A DNA stretch of 58,387 bases from Caulobacterales bacterium (lineage in GTDB: Bacteria > Pseudomonadota > Alphaproteobacteria > Caulobacterales > Parvularculaceae): contig JACKIL010000014.1 in assembly GCA_020638525.1 (NCBI GenBank), forward strand, positions 1-58,387. Direction: 5' to 3'. Under the pieces are notes generated by a model that was not told the origin of the DNA, searched no databases, and was given only the letters and a program-made list of their open reading frames with translations. Numbering within the stretch: the first letter of the stretch is position 1; every line of letters begins with the position of its first letter. Made by a program: the position numbers and the translations under genes. This document shows positions 1 to 8,185 of the stretch, piece after piece.

Positions 1-668
1 ATGCGCTTCTTGAGAAAGCGATTGAGAATGCTTGCAAGCCAGAACAACGCCGCAATGGTGATGAGCGTGCGCGTGAAATCGAGCGCAGAGTAGGAAATCG
101 CCGCGCCCGCCGAGTCCGTTCCAAGCGGAATGGCGATCGCATCGAGCTGATACAGGAAGCGTCCCAAAAGCCCGAACGCATCGAGCGCCGCGATAGGCCA
201 GGCGACATAGAAGGCGACCTGTGACCAGAACGGCGAGCGGATGACGAGCGTCACGAGACGAATGACGATCCACGCGGCAAGGAGGCTGACGCCCGCTCCG
301 ACAATCGCGTTGGGCTTTCCAAGCGATGAAAGCGTGATAGCCGCGGCCTGAAGGGTGGCGAGGAGGGCGATCGGCGTCGCAATATGCGCAAAAGCGTGCG
401 CCGCGCGCCGCAACACTCCGTACGGCGCGCGCGGCGCAATCTGGGAAGTGATCAGCTTTTTGAGCTGGGGGCCGAAAAGCGCCGCCGGAACGAGCGCGGC
501 GACAAGAATGATCGCCTGAACGCCGACATCAATCGTGAGGAGATGCTCGCGCGCCCAGACAATGAATTGCGATCCGCTTTGCCTAAGCTCTTCCGTGCCG
601 AGAAGCTCATCAAGCGCGGAACTGTCTCCGGGTTGAGCTGGGGGCGTTTGCGCAGGGTCTTGAAGCAT
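1..668 (-). CDS. MscS-family mechanosensitive channel, N-terminal part (cut by window edge)
   Basis: Partial gene; 222 codons are visible and the frame runs off base 1. The protein begins MLQDPAQTPP and then alternates hydrophobic helices with short loops: one around residues 45-65 (VGVQAIILVAALVPAALFGP), then further helices ending in FWLASILNRFLKKR. This layout resembles the N-terminal membrane part of larger mechanosensitive-channel (MscS) proteins, which release osmolytes across the inner membrane during hypo-osmotic shock. The diagnostic MscS pore helix and beta domain would lie beyond the window, so the family call is inference. The start at 668 is chosen as the first ATG of the frame; no strong ribosome binding site precedes it. 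Confidence 0.6.
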   Translation of the reverse strand, partial: MLQDPAQTPPAQPGDSSALDELLGTEELRQSGSQFIVWAREHLLTIDVGVQAIILVAALVPAALFGPQLKKLITSQIAPRAPYGVLRRAAHAFAHIATPIALLATLQAAAITLSSLGKPNAIVGAGVSLLAAWIVIRLVTLVIRSPFWSQVAFYVAWPIAALDAFGLLGRFLYQLDAIAIPLGTDSAGAAISYSALDFTRTLITIAALFWLASILNRFLKKR

Positions 669-824
669 CCGCGATTTGGGTTCCCGAAAAACGGAATTTT
701 AGCAGAGAAATTCCGACAAGGCGGCGCAGAAATAGCACGATCCGGAGCGAAGACAAAGCGCGCCGGAGGCCCTCATATTGATCGTCATTATACGAATTTA
801 ATGGGATGCAGCGCAATCAAGCGC

Positions 825-1088
825 CTAGCGCTGACGCCGCGCGGCGTCATCGCTTTCCTCAGGATAAGGAAGGCTCGCGATGTGAAGCAGGAGAAATGCG
901 CCGGCGATCAGCATGCCGATGGCGAAAGCAGGCCAGTGATGTTCGCCAAGCCAATTGCTGGCGACGCTTGCAAGGAGGATAAGGATGTAGGGCGAAAGAG
1001 GCGGGTCCTCATGGCGAAGCCGCAGGAAGAACATTCCCACGGTCGCGGTGAATAGCGCCGCCGCCAAAAGATCGAACATCGACTCCAT
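825..1088 (-). CDS. Small two-to-three-helix membrane protein, possibly XrtV sorting-system accessory protein
   Basis: 87-residue protein beginning MESMFDLLAAALFTATVG. I see a first membrane helix, a charged stretch (LRLRHEDPPLSP), then two further hydrophobic segments with the sequence SNWLGEHHWPAFAIG between them. This pattern recalls the small accessory proteins found with exosortase XrtV in alphaproteobacteria, but that match is from memory, and no exosortase or PEP-CTERM gene is in the window. The start is fixed by GGAGG five bases before the ATG at 1088; an in-frame TTG upstream overlaps that ribosome binding site and is unlikely. Its function is otherwise unknown. Confidence 0.6.
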   Translation of the reverse strand: MESMFDLLAAALFTATVGMFFLRLRHEDPPLSPYILILLASVASNWLGEHHWPAFAIGMLIAGAFLLLHIASLPYPEESDDAARRQR

Positions 1089-1179
1089 CGAGCCCTCCAA
1101 GGGCTTATTTTGGAGCGCGATGATTAAGCAAGCTTTAGGCCTGATGGTTAATGGTCGGTATTACTTTACCGAGTTGACG

Positions 1180-1210
1180 CGAAAGGGCCGGCCCTGCGCC
1201 GGCCCTTTCG
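1180..1210 (-). terminator. Strong hairpin downstream of the M28 peptidase gene
   Basis: A perfect 13-bp stem (CGAAAGGGCCGGC, 1180-1192, with its complement at 1198-1210) and a five-base loop lie ten bases past the M28 peptidase stop codon. No U-tract follows on the minus strand, so it may be a weak terminator or an mRNA-stabilising hairpin rather than a classical intrinsic terminator. Confidence 0.5.
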
Positions 1211-1219
1211 ATAATCAAA

Positions 1220-2932
1220 TCATTCCCCGGCGCGCTGCGCGTCGCGAAGCGCCCGGAATTCATTGCCTTCATACCAGTTCGGCCATTTGCCGGAGTAAGC
1301 GAGCTCGGCGCCGGTCTCGTAAAGAATGTCGACCGTGTCGATCATGCCGTCGAAATTCCAGCTGTCGTCAAGCTCATCCGCAGGCGAATGATAGCGGTGG
1401 ACGGTGTAGTCCTCCGCCAGCGCCTTGCCGGCCTCTTCGCCGCCATCGACAAGATCGATGCCTTGATCGGCATAGAGCATCGGCACGCCTTTCTTGGCGA
1501 GGCTGATATGGTCGGAGCGATAGAAATAGCCTTTTTCAGGTTCGGCGTCGGGGCGCAGGTAACGCCCGTGCGCCGCAGCCTTCTCCTTCAGGATGTCTTC
1601 AAGCTCAGAGGCGCCGGAGCCGACGACGATCATGTCTTTGGTTTTCGGCGTCGGCAAAAGCGCATCGATATTGATGCCGCCGACAATATCTTTCAGCGGC
1701 ACGGGAGGCGATTCCGCCATATAGGCGGAACCGAGAAGACCCGACTCTTCGCCCGTCACCGCAGCGAAAAGAATGGAGCGCTTCGGGCGCTCTGCATTCG
1801 TCGCAAATTGCTCGGCGATTTCGAGAATTGCGGCAATGCCCGTCGCGTTATCGACGGCGCCGTTATAGATGCCGTCCTTACCGTCTTCCGTCTGCTCCGC
1901 GCCGAGATGGTCCCAGTGCCCCATATAAAGGGCATATTCTTCGGGCTTCTCCGAACCTTCGAGGACGCCGACGACATTCGCGTCGACGCTGAGGCGGATG
2001 GCGCTCTCGAGCTTCGCTGAGGCCGTCACGCCCGGAAGCGGAACCGCCTTGAAGCCGCGCGTTTTGGCTGCCGCCATCAGCGTATCGAGATCGAGCCCGC
2101 CTGAGGCGAGAAGCGCTCGCGCCGCGCTGTTTGAGAGCCAGCCTTCCGCCGCGACGCGCGAGGCGCCGCCGTCAGCCCGCTGCAGGTCGAGCTGCGGGCC
2201 GGACCAGGAGCCCTCGACAACGCCCCAGCCATAAGCCGCCGGCGCTTCGTCATGAATGATAAGCGCGGCCGCCGCGCCCTGGCGCGCCGCCTCTTCATAT
2301 TTGTAGGTCCAGCGCCCGTAATAAGTCATCGAGCGGCCCTTGAAGAGTTCGGGGTCCTCCGTCGCAAAGCCGGGGTCGTTGACGAGGATAATGACGGTCT
2401 TCCCCTTCACATCGAGGCCCGCATAGTCATCCCACTGATATTCCGGCGCGACGACGCCATAGCCGACGAAAACGACGTCGCTGTCGTCGAACGAGACGTT
2501 CTCTTCGACGCGCTTCGTCCAGTAGACGACGTCCTTGCGATATTCGAGATCGGCTTCGCCCGAAGGGCTGTTGAAGCGCAGATAGGATGTCTGCGGATCG
2601 AGCGTTGCTTCAACCAGCGGCACGTCCTGGAAATAGCTGCCATTGATGGGTTTGAGCCCGAGGCGCTTATATTCGCCAGCGATATAGTCGCGGGTTTTTT
2701 CGCCGCCAGGCGTCCCGGGGGCGCGGCCCTCGAACTCATCCGAGGCGAGCATCGCAATATGGCGACGCAGCCCTTCCGCCGTAATGGCGGTCTCACCCTC
2801 GGGGACCGTTGCGGCTGGGCCGCTTTCGCCCGCCGCCGGGGCCGCAGGGGCCTTTTCGGTTTGCCCGCCACTGCATGCCGCCACGAGTGCGAAGAGCGAC
2901 GCTGCTGCGCCCGCTTTCAGCCAGTTCGTCAT
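1220..2932 (-). CDS. M28-family metallopeptidase lipoprotein with PA-domain insert
   Basis: 570 residues. The protein starts MTNWLKAGAAASLFALVAAC; VAAC at 17-20 is a lipobox, so it should be a lipoprotein exported through Sec. An Ala/Pro-rich linker follows, then an N-terminal region (GLRRHIAMLASDEFEGRAPG), a protease-associated insert in the middle, and the zinc peptidase core. Visible metal-site motifs are MGHWDHLG, YNGAVDNATG, TGEESGLLGS and YRSDHISLAKKGVP, as in di-zinc M28 aminopeptidases. The substrate is probably peptides in the envelope, by family inference. The start at 2932 has GGAGA seven bases upstream; the open frame extends further but overlaps pckA on the other strand and lacks a signal there. 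pckA is divergently transcribed about 200 bp away. Confidence 0.9.
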   Translation of the reverse strand: MTNWLKAGAAASLFALVAACSGGQTEKAPAAPAAGESGPAATVPEGETAITAEGLRRHIAMLASDEFEGRAPGTPGGEKTRDYIAGEYKRLGLKPINGSYFQDVPLVEATLDPQTSYLRFNSPSGEADLEYRKDVVYWTKRVEENVSFDDSDVVFVGYGVVAPEYQWDDYAGLDVKGKTVIILVNDPGFATEDPELFKGRSMTYYGRWTYKYEEAARQGAAAALIIHDEAPAAYGWGVVEGSWSGPQLDLQRADGGASRVAAEGWLSNSAARALLASGGLDLDTLMAAAKTRGFKAVPLPGVTASAKLESAIRLSVDANVVGVLEGSEKPEEYALYMGHWDHLGAEQTEDGKDGIYNGAVDNATGIAAILEIAEQFATNAERPKRSILFAAVTGEESGLLGSAYMAESPPVPLKDIVGGINIDALLPTPKTKDMIVVGSGASELEDILKEKAAAHGRYLRPDAEPEKGYFYRSDHISLAKKGVPMLYADQGIDLVDGGEEAGKALAEDYTVHRYHSPADELDDSWNFDGMIDTVDILYETGAELAYSGKWPNWYEGNEFRALRDAQRAGE

Positions 2933-3135
2933 CGATTTCTCCGATTCACCATGATTTCCGCGGTTTCGCATGCGAAAGCATGTCGAATCAAGCGCAGGAC
3001 TCGACTTGATCAGCCGAACCGGCCATAGCGGCTCGCCCTGGGCCCGTTCTTGCATTAAATAGCCCGAGGGAACCGCCGCCGGGCCCGCCGGCGGCTTTCG
3101 CTCTTGAAGGTCGGGAGCGCATCGGGAGGAGTTTG

Positions 3136-4731
3136 ATGAGCGTATCCGTTCAGGCGGCGCCAGCCGCCATTTCGCGTTTCGAAGAGGCCAGCCCAAAGCG
3201 TCTGCACAACCTTTCGCCAGCCTCGCTCTATGAGCATGCAGTGCGGCGCGGGGAAGGCGCGATCGCGGCCGAAGGCCCCCTCGTCGTGAAGACGGGCGAA
3301 CACACTGGCCGCTCTGCACAGGACAAGTTCACCGTTCGCCACGCGGAAATCGAGAACGATATCTGGTGGGACAACAACAAGCCGATGGCGCCTGACGCGT
3401 TCGAGCGCCTCTATGACGACATGCTCGCTTTTGCGTCGACGCGCGAGCTCTATCGGCAGGATCTCTTCGGCGGCGCTGACCCGGAATATCGCATCCGCGT
3501 GCGCGCGCTCACCGAATACGCCTGGCACAGCCTCTTCATTCAGCACCTGCTCATTCGTCCGACTGCGGAGGAGCGCCTCGACAGCGAACCGGACTTCACG
3601 ATTGTCGACCTGCCGAACTTTGAAGCTGATCCGTCGCGCCATGGCTGCCGCTCGAAGACCGTGATCGCGGTCGACTTCGTGCGCCGCGTGGTGCTCATCG
3701 CGGGCACTTCTTATGCAGGCGAGATGAAGAAGTCAGTCTTCACGATCCTCAATTATCTACTGCCTGCGCAAAACGTGATGCCGATGCATTGCTCGGTCAA
3801 TGTCGGCGCGAAGGAAGATCCGGCGATCTTCTTCGGCCTTTCAGGCACGGGCAAGACGACGCTTTCGGCCGACCCCAACCGCACGCTTATCGGCGACGAC
3901 GAGCATGGCTGGGGACCAAACGGCCTCTTCAATTTCGAAGGCGGCTGCTACGCGAAGATGATCCGTCTTTCGCCGTCGGCTGAACCGGAAATTTATGCAA
4001 CGACGCGCCGTTTCGGCACCGTGCTCGAAAACGTCGTGATGGACCCGGAACATCGCCGTCTCAACCTCGACGATGCGAGCCTCGCCGAGAATTCGCGCGG
4101 CGCTTACCCGATCCACTACATTCCGAACGCCAGCCTGACCGGCCGCACGGTGCAGCCGAAGAACATCGTGATGCTGACCTGCGACGCATTCGGCGTGATG
4201 CCGCCGATCGCCAAGCTGACGCCGGCGCAGGCGATGTACATGTTCCTCTCCGGCTATACGGCGAAAGTCGCCGGCACCGAGAAAGGCCTTGGCAAGGACC
4301 CGCAGGCGACGTTCTCAACCTGCTTCGGCGCGCCCTTCATGCCGCGCCACCCTTCCGTTTACGGAGAACTTCTCGGCAAGCTCATCGACGAACACAATGT
4401 CGCTTGTTGGCTCGTCTCGACCGGCTGGACGGGCGGGCCTTCGGGCGTTGGCGAGCGCATGCCGATCAAGGTGACGCGCGCGCTTCTCTCCGCGGCCCTC
4501 GACGGCTCGCTCGCGCGCGCGCCGATGCGCACGGATCCGATCTTCGGCTTCGAAGTTCCGACCAAGGTGAATGGCGTCGATGGCGCGATTCTGAATCCGC
4601 GCGGCACCTGGGCGAAGCCGGCTGACTATGACGCGCAGGCTGACAAGCTGGCCCGCATGTTTGTCGAGAACTTCGCGAAGTTCGAAGGACACGTCTCTGA
4701 TGAGATCAAGGCGGCGGCACCGAAGCTCTAA
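3136..4731 (+). CDS. pckA: Phosphoenolpyruvate carboxykinase (ATP)
   Basis: 531 residues, the usual size for the ATP-dependent enzyme. It catalyses oxaloacetate + ATP to phosphoenolpyruvate + CO2 + ADP, the first committed gluconeogenic step, in the cytosol. The P-loop GLSGTGKTTLSADP, the metal site IGDDEHGW and the upstream motif VKTGEHTGRSAQDKF identify the family; GLFNFEGGCYAK is also conserved. The start is the ATG at 3136, preceded by GGGAGGA; an in-frame TTG directly before it is not needed. It stands alone between a divergent M28 peptidase and its own terminator. Confidence 0.98.
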   Translation: MSVSVQAAPAAISRFEEASPKRLHNLSPASLYEHAVRRGEGAIAAEGPLVVKTGEHTGRSAQDKFTVRHAEIENDIWWDNNKPMAPDAFERLYDDMLAFASTRELYRQDLFGGADPEYRIRVRALTEYAWHSLFIQHLLIRPTAEERLDSEPDFTIVDLPNFEADPSRHGCRSKTVIAVDFVRRVVLIAGTSYAGEMKKSVFTILNYLLPAQNVMPMHCSVNVGAKEDPAIFFGLSGTGKTTLSADPNRTLIGDDEHGWGPNGLFNFEGGCYAKMIRLSPSAEPEIYATTRRFGTVLENVVMDPEHRRLNLDDASLAENSRGAYPIHYIPNASLTGRTVQPKNIVMLTCDAFGVMPPIAKLTPAQAMYMFLSGYTAKVAGTEKGLGKDPQATFSTCFGAPFMPRHPSVYGELLGKLIDEHNVACWLVSTGWTGGPSGVGERMPIKVTRALLSAALDGSLARAPMRTDPIFGFEVPTKVNGVDGAILNPRGTWAKPADYDAQADKLARMFVENFAKFEGHVSDEIKAAAPKL

Positions 4732-4766
4732 CGGCGCGTTGTCTCAATTCGAAACGCTTCTGGAAG

Positions 4767-4794
4767 CCGCCGGGCCCCGCCCGGCGGTTTTTTT
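4767..4794 (+). terminator. Intrinsic terminator of pckA
   Basis: A nine-bp perfect GC stem (CCGCCGGGC, 4767-4775, paired with 4779-4787), a three-base loop and a run of seven T (4788-4794), 35 bp after the pckA stop. Confidence 0.95.
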
Positions 4795-4824
4795 CATGCC
4801 CAGCCCAAAAATCTCGCTCACTTA

Positions 4825-4853
4825 TTGCAATTGAGAATTATTATCAATATATT
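4825..4853 (+). promoter_or_regulatory. Sigma-70-type promoter with a Fur box in its spacer
   Basis: A -35 element TTGCAA (4825-4830) and a -10 element TATATT (4848-4853) are separated by 17 bp. The spacer is almost entirely the sequence TGAGAATTATTATCA (4832-4846), which fits the classical 7-1-7 Fur operator (TGATAAT-N-ATTATCA) with one mismatch; the dyad extends to 19 bp (4830-4848). Fur-Fe bound here would block RNA polymerase, so the downstream DUF2061 gene should be induced under iron limitation. The site also lies in a conspicuous AT-rich island of an otherwise GC-rich region. Confidence 0.8.
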
Positions 4854-4918
4854 CCAAGGATGGTCGCATGACCTCCGGGCTCGGTTCCCGGACCGACTGT
4901 AAAAATGGAGTTCGCCAC

Positions 4919-5134
4919 ATGCCACGCGCAATCGCCAAGACTGCAACTTACGGTGCGATGCACTTCACCGTCGCGGTGATCGTTGCGTTCCTTGTCACGC
5001 GGAGCTGGGTCGCCGCGCTCAGCGTCGGCGTGCTCGAACCCTTCGTGCAGACGTTCTTCTACAACATCCACGAGCATCTCTGGTCGCGCTCCAATGGAGA
5101 AAGAGCGCCAGCCCCGAGCCTCGCGCATTGCTGA
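4919..5134 (+). CDS. DUF2061 small membrane protein, predicted Fur-regulated
   Basis: 71 residues starting MPRAIAKTATYGAMHFTVAV. Two hydrophobic segments (AMHFTVAVIVAFLVTRSW and AALSVGVLEPFVQTFFYN), followed by IHEHLW, match DUF2061 membrane proteins, whose function is unknown. The start at 4919 has GGAG eight bases upstream and gives the family's usual length. An alternative ATG at 4868 has a possible AAGG, but it would leave almost no leader after the predicted transcription start near 4860. The gene lies directly under a Fur-box promoter, so a role in iron-limited growth is inferred from context only. It converges with the M24 peptidase gene, four bases apart. Confidence 0.85.
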   Translation: MPRAIAKTATYGAMHFTVAVIVAFLVTRSWVAALSVGVLEPFVQTFFYNIHEHLWSRSNGERAPAPSLAHC

Positions 5135-5138
5135 CGGC

Positions 5139-6383
5139 TTACCCGAACGGCTTGTCGATCGACGGAGAAAGCCCGGAGAAGAGCTTCGGCCCTTCTTCAG
5201 TGATATAGAGGCAGTCTTCAAGGCGCACGCCGAACTCGCCAAAAGCGTAAAGGCCCGGCTCGTTTGAAAAACACATGCCAGGCGCGAGCTTCGTTTCCTC
5301 GCCATGCACGAAATTGACCGGCTCATGCCCGTCCATGCCGATGCCGTGCCCCGTGCGATGCGGCAGTCCGGGCGTCTTGTAGCCGGGGCCATAGCCGAGG
5401 CTCTCATAGTAAGCGCGAACCGCATCATCGACAGCGCCGGCCGGCGTTCCGACCTGCGCTGTCTCCAGCGCGATCTCCTGCCCGCGCTTGACGGTGTTCC
5501 ACACCTCGCGCTGACGCGCGGTCGGCTCGCCGAAAACGAAGGTGCGTGAAATATCGGATTGGTAATCCTCAACGGCGCAGCCGCAGTCCATCAGGATGAT
5601 TTCGCCTTCACGCACTTCCTGCGGCTTGCCAGACCCATGCGGGTAAGCGCTCGCCTCGCCTAGCAGAGCCATGGAGAATTCCGGCGCGCCGCCGAGCGCG
5701 ACCGTCGCTTCATCCATCATTGTACTGATGTCAGAGGGCGTCATGCCCTGTTCGATCCGCGCATGAACGGAAGCGTAGCCGGCCATGGTGACGTCATTCG
5801 CAAGCTGCATCAGCGCGAGTTCCGCCGGCGATTTCACCATGCGGCAACCGCGCGTGACCGGGGCCGCATTCACCGCCTTGAATTTCGGCGCTGCTTCCTT
5901 GAGGCCGTCGACAATGAAATAACGCACCGTTTCTTCAACGCCGATGCGACCCGAAGAAAGCCCGCGATCCTTGAGAATTCCCGCAACGCGCTCGAACGGA
6001 TTCTCATGTTCGTTCCACGTGCGCACGTCGTCGCCGAACGTCATGCTCTCGCGCACGGAAGGTTCTTCAAAATACGGCGTCACGACCGCAATTTCGCCTT
6101 CGCGCGGAATGATGACGCCGGTGAAACGCTCCGACCGCCACCACCTGATCCCGGCGAAATAAACCATCGCGGAACCCGGCTCGATCACCAGCGCGTCAAT
6201 GTCGTTAGCGCGCATCAGTCGCTGCGCCTTCTCGACCCGCGCCCGGCGCTCTTCGACGCCGATCGGAACGGCGCCGGACGTCATCTTTGAAAGTTTTCCG
6301 CTTGCAGCCATAGCCGCCCCGACGGGTGCAGCGAGCGCTGCGCCCGCCGCCAGTTTCAGAACGTTCCGCTTGCTGATCGCCAT
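5139..6383 (-). CDS. M24-family (Xaa-Pro) metallopeptidase, exported
   Basis: 414 residues. The N-terminus SKRNVLKLAAG followed by a hydrophobic Ala-rich stretch ending AAMAASG resembles a twin-arginine-type signal with KR in place of RR. After a creatinase N-terminal domain (VEKAQRLMRANDIDALVIEP) comes the pita-bread fold with the metal ligands Asp and Asp in ILMDCGCAVEDYQSDISRTF, His in HRTGHGIGMDGHEP, and Glu in FSNEPGLYAFGE and VRLEDCLYI. It probably cleaves Xaa-Pro or related peptide bonds in the periplasm. The start at 6383 has GGGGGAGA upstream. It lies 40 bp downstream of grpE on the same strand, so it may be cotranscribed with hrcA-grpE. Confidence 0.9.
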   Translation of the reverse strand: MAISKRNVLKLAAGAALAAPVGAAMAASGKLSKMTSGAVPIGVEERRARVEKAQRLMRANDIDALVIEPGSAMVYFAGIRWWRSERFTGVIIPREGEIAVVTPYFEEPSVRESMTFGDDVRTWNEHENPFERVAGILKDRGLSSGRIGVEETVRYFIVDGLKEAAPKFKAVNAAPVTRGCRMVKSPAELALMQLANDVTMAGYASVHARIEQGMTPSDISTMMDEATVALGGAPEFSMALLGEASAYPHGSGKPQEVREGEIILMDCGCAVEDYQSDISRTFVFGEPTARQREVWNTVKRGQEIALETAQVGTPAGAVDDAVRAYYESLGYGPGYKTPGLPHRTGHGIGMDGHEPVNFVHGEETKLAPGMCFSNEPGLYAFGEFGVRLEDCLYITEEGPKLFSGLSPSIDKPFG

Positions 6384-6423
6384 CGCCGTCTCCCCCGCCA
6401 ATGCGCGATTTGCGCTCAAAATA

Positions 6424-7032
6424 TCAGGCGCGCGTATCGAGCCCCACACCCGCCTCGGACGAGCCAGAACCTGGCCCCGTCGATACGATCACCATCGCGG
6501 CGCGAAGAACGCGATCGCCGATCGTGAAACCGGGCTGGGCGACTTCCTCGACATAGCCGGCGGGAGCCGAACCCGGCGCCTGCGCGACCGCCTGATGAAG
6601 ATTGGGGTCGAACTTCTCGCCCTTTGGATAGACGCGGCGCACGCCGTTTCGTTCGAGCACAGACAATAGCTCGCGTTCCGTCAGCTTGAGGCCAGTCAGA
6701 AGCGACGTGATGGTTTCGGCCGTCGCGTGCTCGCCTTCGCCGGGCGCCGCCGCAAGGGCGCGCTCAAACGTATCGGCGACAGTCAGGAGGTCGCGAGCGA
6801 AGTTCGAAATCGCATAGCGCCCGGCGTCGGCCTTTTCACGCTCGCCGCGGCGACGCGTGTTTTCAACCTCAGCGGCCAGTCGCAGGATGCGATCATTAAG
6901 TTCGGCGACCTCCGCGCGCAGCGCTTCCTCAACACCCGGCGCGGGTGCGATATCGTCCTTCGTCAGATTCACGGCCGCCTCCCCTTCGGGGCGCGCTTCA
7001 TCCTTTTTCGGCGAAGAGGTCTGGTCGTTCAT
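6424..7032 (-). CDS. grpE: Nucleotide exchange factor GrpE
   Basis: 202 residues. GrpE releases ADP from DnaK during the chaperone cycle. An acidic, flexible N-terminus is followed by the long dimerisation helix (VEEALRAEVAELNDRILRLA, residues about 34-53) and the compact beta domain with KGEKFDPNLHQAV and QPGFTIGDRVLRAAMV, both typical of the family. An AGGGAAG stretch precedes the ATG. It lies 54 bp downstream of hrcA on the same strand, a common alphaproteobacterial arrangement. dnaK is not in the window. Confidence 0.97.
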   Translation of the reverse strand: MNDQTSSPKKDEARPEGEAAVNLTKDDIAPAPGVEEALRAEVAELNDRILRLAAEVENTRRRGEREKADAGRYAISNFARDLLTVADTFERALAAAPGEGEHATAETITSLLTGLKLTERELLSVLERNGVRRVYPKGEKFDPNLHQAVAQAPGSAPAGYVEEVAQPGFTIGDRVLRAAMVIVSTGPGSGSSEAGVGLDTRA

Positions 7033-7086
7033 TCGCTTCCCTTGGGTCTTTATAACGCTCGTCGGGGATGTACGTGGGCGCGAGGC

Positions 7087-8115
7087 CTATTTCAACATCC
7101 GGGAGACAGCTTCCGCCGTGTAGTCGACGATGGGGATGACCTTGGCGTAGTTAACGCGGGTCGGCCCGATCACGCCCAGAACGCCGACGATTTTCCGGCT
7201 TTTATCCCGATAGGGCGCGACAATCACCGAGGAGCCGGAGAGCGAAAATAGCCGGTTCTCGGAGCCGATGAAGATTTTCACGCCTTCCCCGCCCTTTGCA
7301 GCGCCGAGGAGGTCGATCACCTCCTTCTTGCGCTCGAGATCGTCGAAAAGCATCCGCACCCGCTCGAGGTCCTGATCGGTCGCCTCGTCAAGGAGGCGGC
7401 CCTGACCGCGCACGATAAGCGTCGGCTCGCCCGCGCCCGAGAAAACGGCGACGCCTTCTTCGACGAGCTTGGTCGTCAGCTCGTCGAGTTGCGCCTGGCG
7501 AGATTCAATCTCCAGGCGAATGCGCTCGATCGCTTCGGCGAGCGTGCGCCCGCGCACGCGTGACGAAAGATAGTTCCCCGCCGAAATGAGCGAACCGGCC
7601 GGTAATCCCGGCGGCGTCTTGATGACGCGGTTCTCAATGCGGCCGTCTTCGAAGACGAGAACCACAAGCGACTCGCCCGGTCCCGTCGCGACGAAGTCGA
7701 TATGGCGCAGCGGCGCCTCGCGCGTCTGGGTGACGACGAGGCTCGCGCTGTTGGTGAGGCCGGAGAGGCGCAAGGCCGCCTCCTCGAGCACCGTCTCCGC
7801 GCCCGTTCGCGCGCTCGCGTCATCAATCGCGCGGCGCTCTTCTTCCGAGATATCTCCGATCTGAAGAAGGCTGTCGACAAAGAGCCGAAGACCGAGTTCG
7901 GTCGGCATGCGTCCCGCCGACACATGCGGGGCGTAGAGAAGACCGGTATCCGTGAGGTCGGCCATGACATTGCGGATTGTGGCTGCAGACACCGCGATGC
8001 TGCGGTCATGGCTCAGCGTGCGCGAGCCGACAGGCTCGCCGGTCCGAAGATAGGTTTCGACGAGGTGCTTGAAGATTTCGCGCGAGCGCGCATCGAGATC
8101 GTTCAGAATGCTCAT
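7087..8115 (-). CDS. hrcA: Heat-shock repressor HrcA
   Basis: 342 residues. HrcA represses class I heat-shock genes by binding CIRCE inverted repeats, with GroEL as its modulator. The N-terminal winged helix (LNDLDARSREIFKHLVETYL, then GEPVGSRTLSHD and SAATIRNVMADL) and the C-terminal dimerisation domain ending PTRVNYAKVIPIVDYTAE are characteristic. The start MSILNDLD at 8115 matches the usual family N-terminus; an in-frame TTG at 8145 is possible. Neither has a strong ribosome binding site. I found no CIRCE element upstream here, so autoregulation is not visible. Confidence 0.95.
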   Translation of the reverse strand: MSILNDLDARSREIFKHLVETYLRTGEPVGSRTLSHDRSIAVSAATIRNVMADLTDTGLLYAPHVSAGRMPTELGLRLFVDSLLQIGDISEEERRAIDDASARTGAETVLEEAALRLSGLTNSASLVVTQTREAPLRHIDFVATGPGESLVVLVFEDGRIENRVIKTPPGLPAGSLISAGNYLSSRVRGRTLAEAIERIRLEIESRQAQLDELTTKLVEEGVAVFSGAGEPTLIVRGQGRLLDEATDQDLERVRMLFDDLERKKEVIDLLGAAKGGEGVKIFIGSENRLFSLSGSSVIVAPYRDKSRKIVGVLGVIGPTRVNYAKVIPIVDYTAEAVSRMLK

Positions 8116-8185
8116 GAAACTGCCGAAATCGCCTTCCGAATCCAACGCCTTATAGATAGTTGCGGAAGGGCGCGCGTCAATTCCA

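Noticed and set aside
384..1055. 223-codon plus-strand frame across the MscS-like gene and the following spacer
   Set aside because: The minus-strand reading gives a coherent hydrophobic channel-like protein; the plus frame is highly basic and patternless.
2933..3319. N-terminal extension of the M28 peptidase frame
   Set aside because: It would overlap pckA and bury the lipoprotein signal; the ATG at 2932 has a ribosome binding site and begins the signal peptide.
8116..8185. CIRCE inverted repeat upstream of hrcA
   Set aside because: Looked for TTAGCACTC-N9-GAGTGCTAA; no convincing half-sites here or before the gene at 8186-9184.
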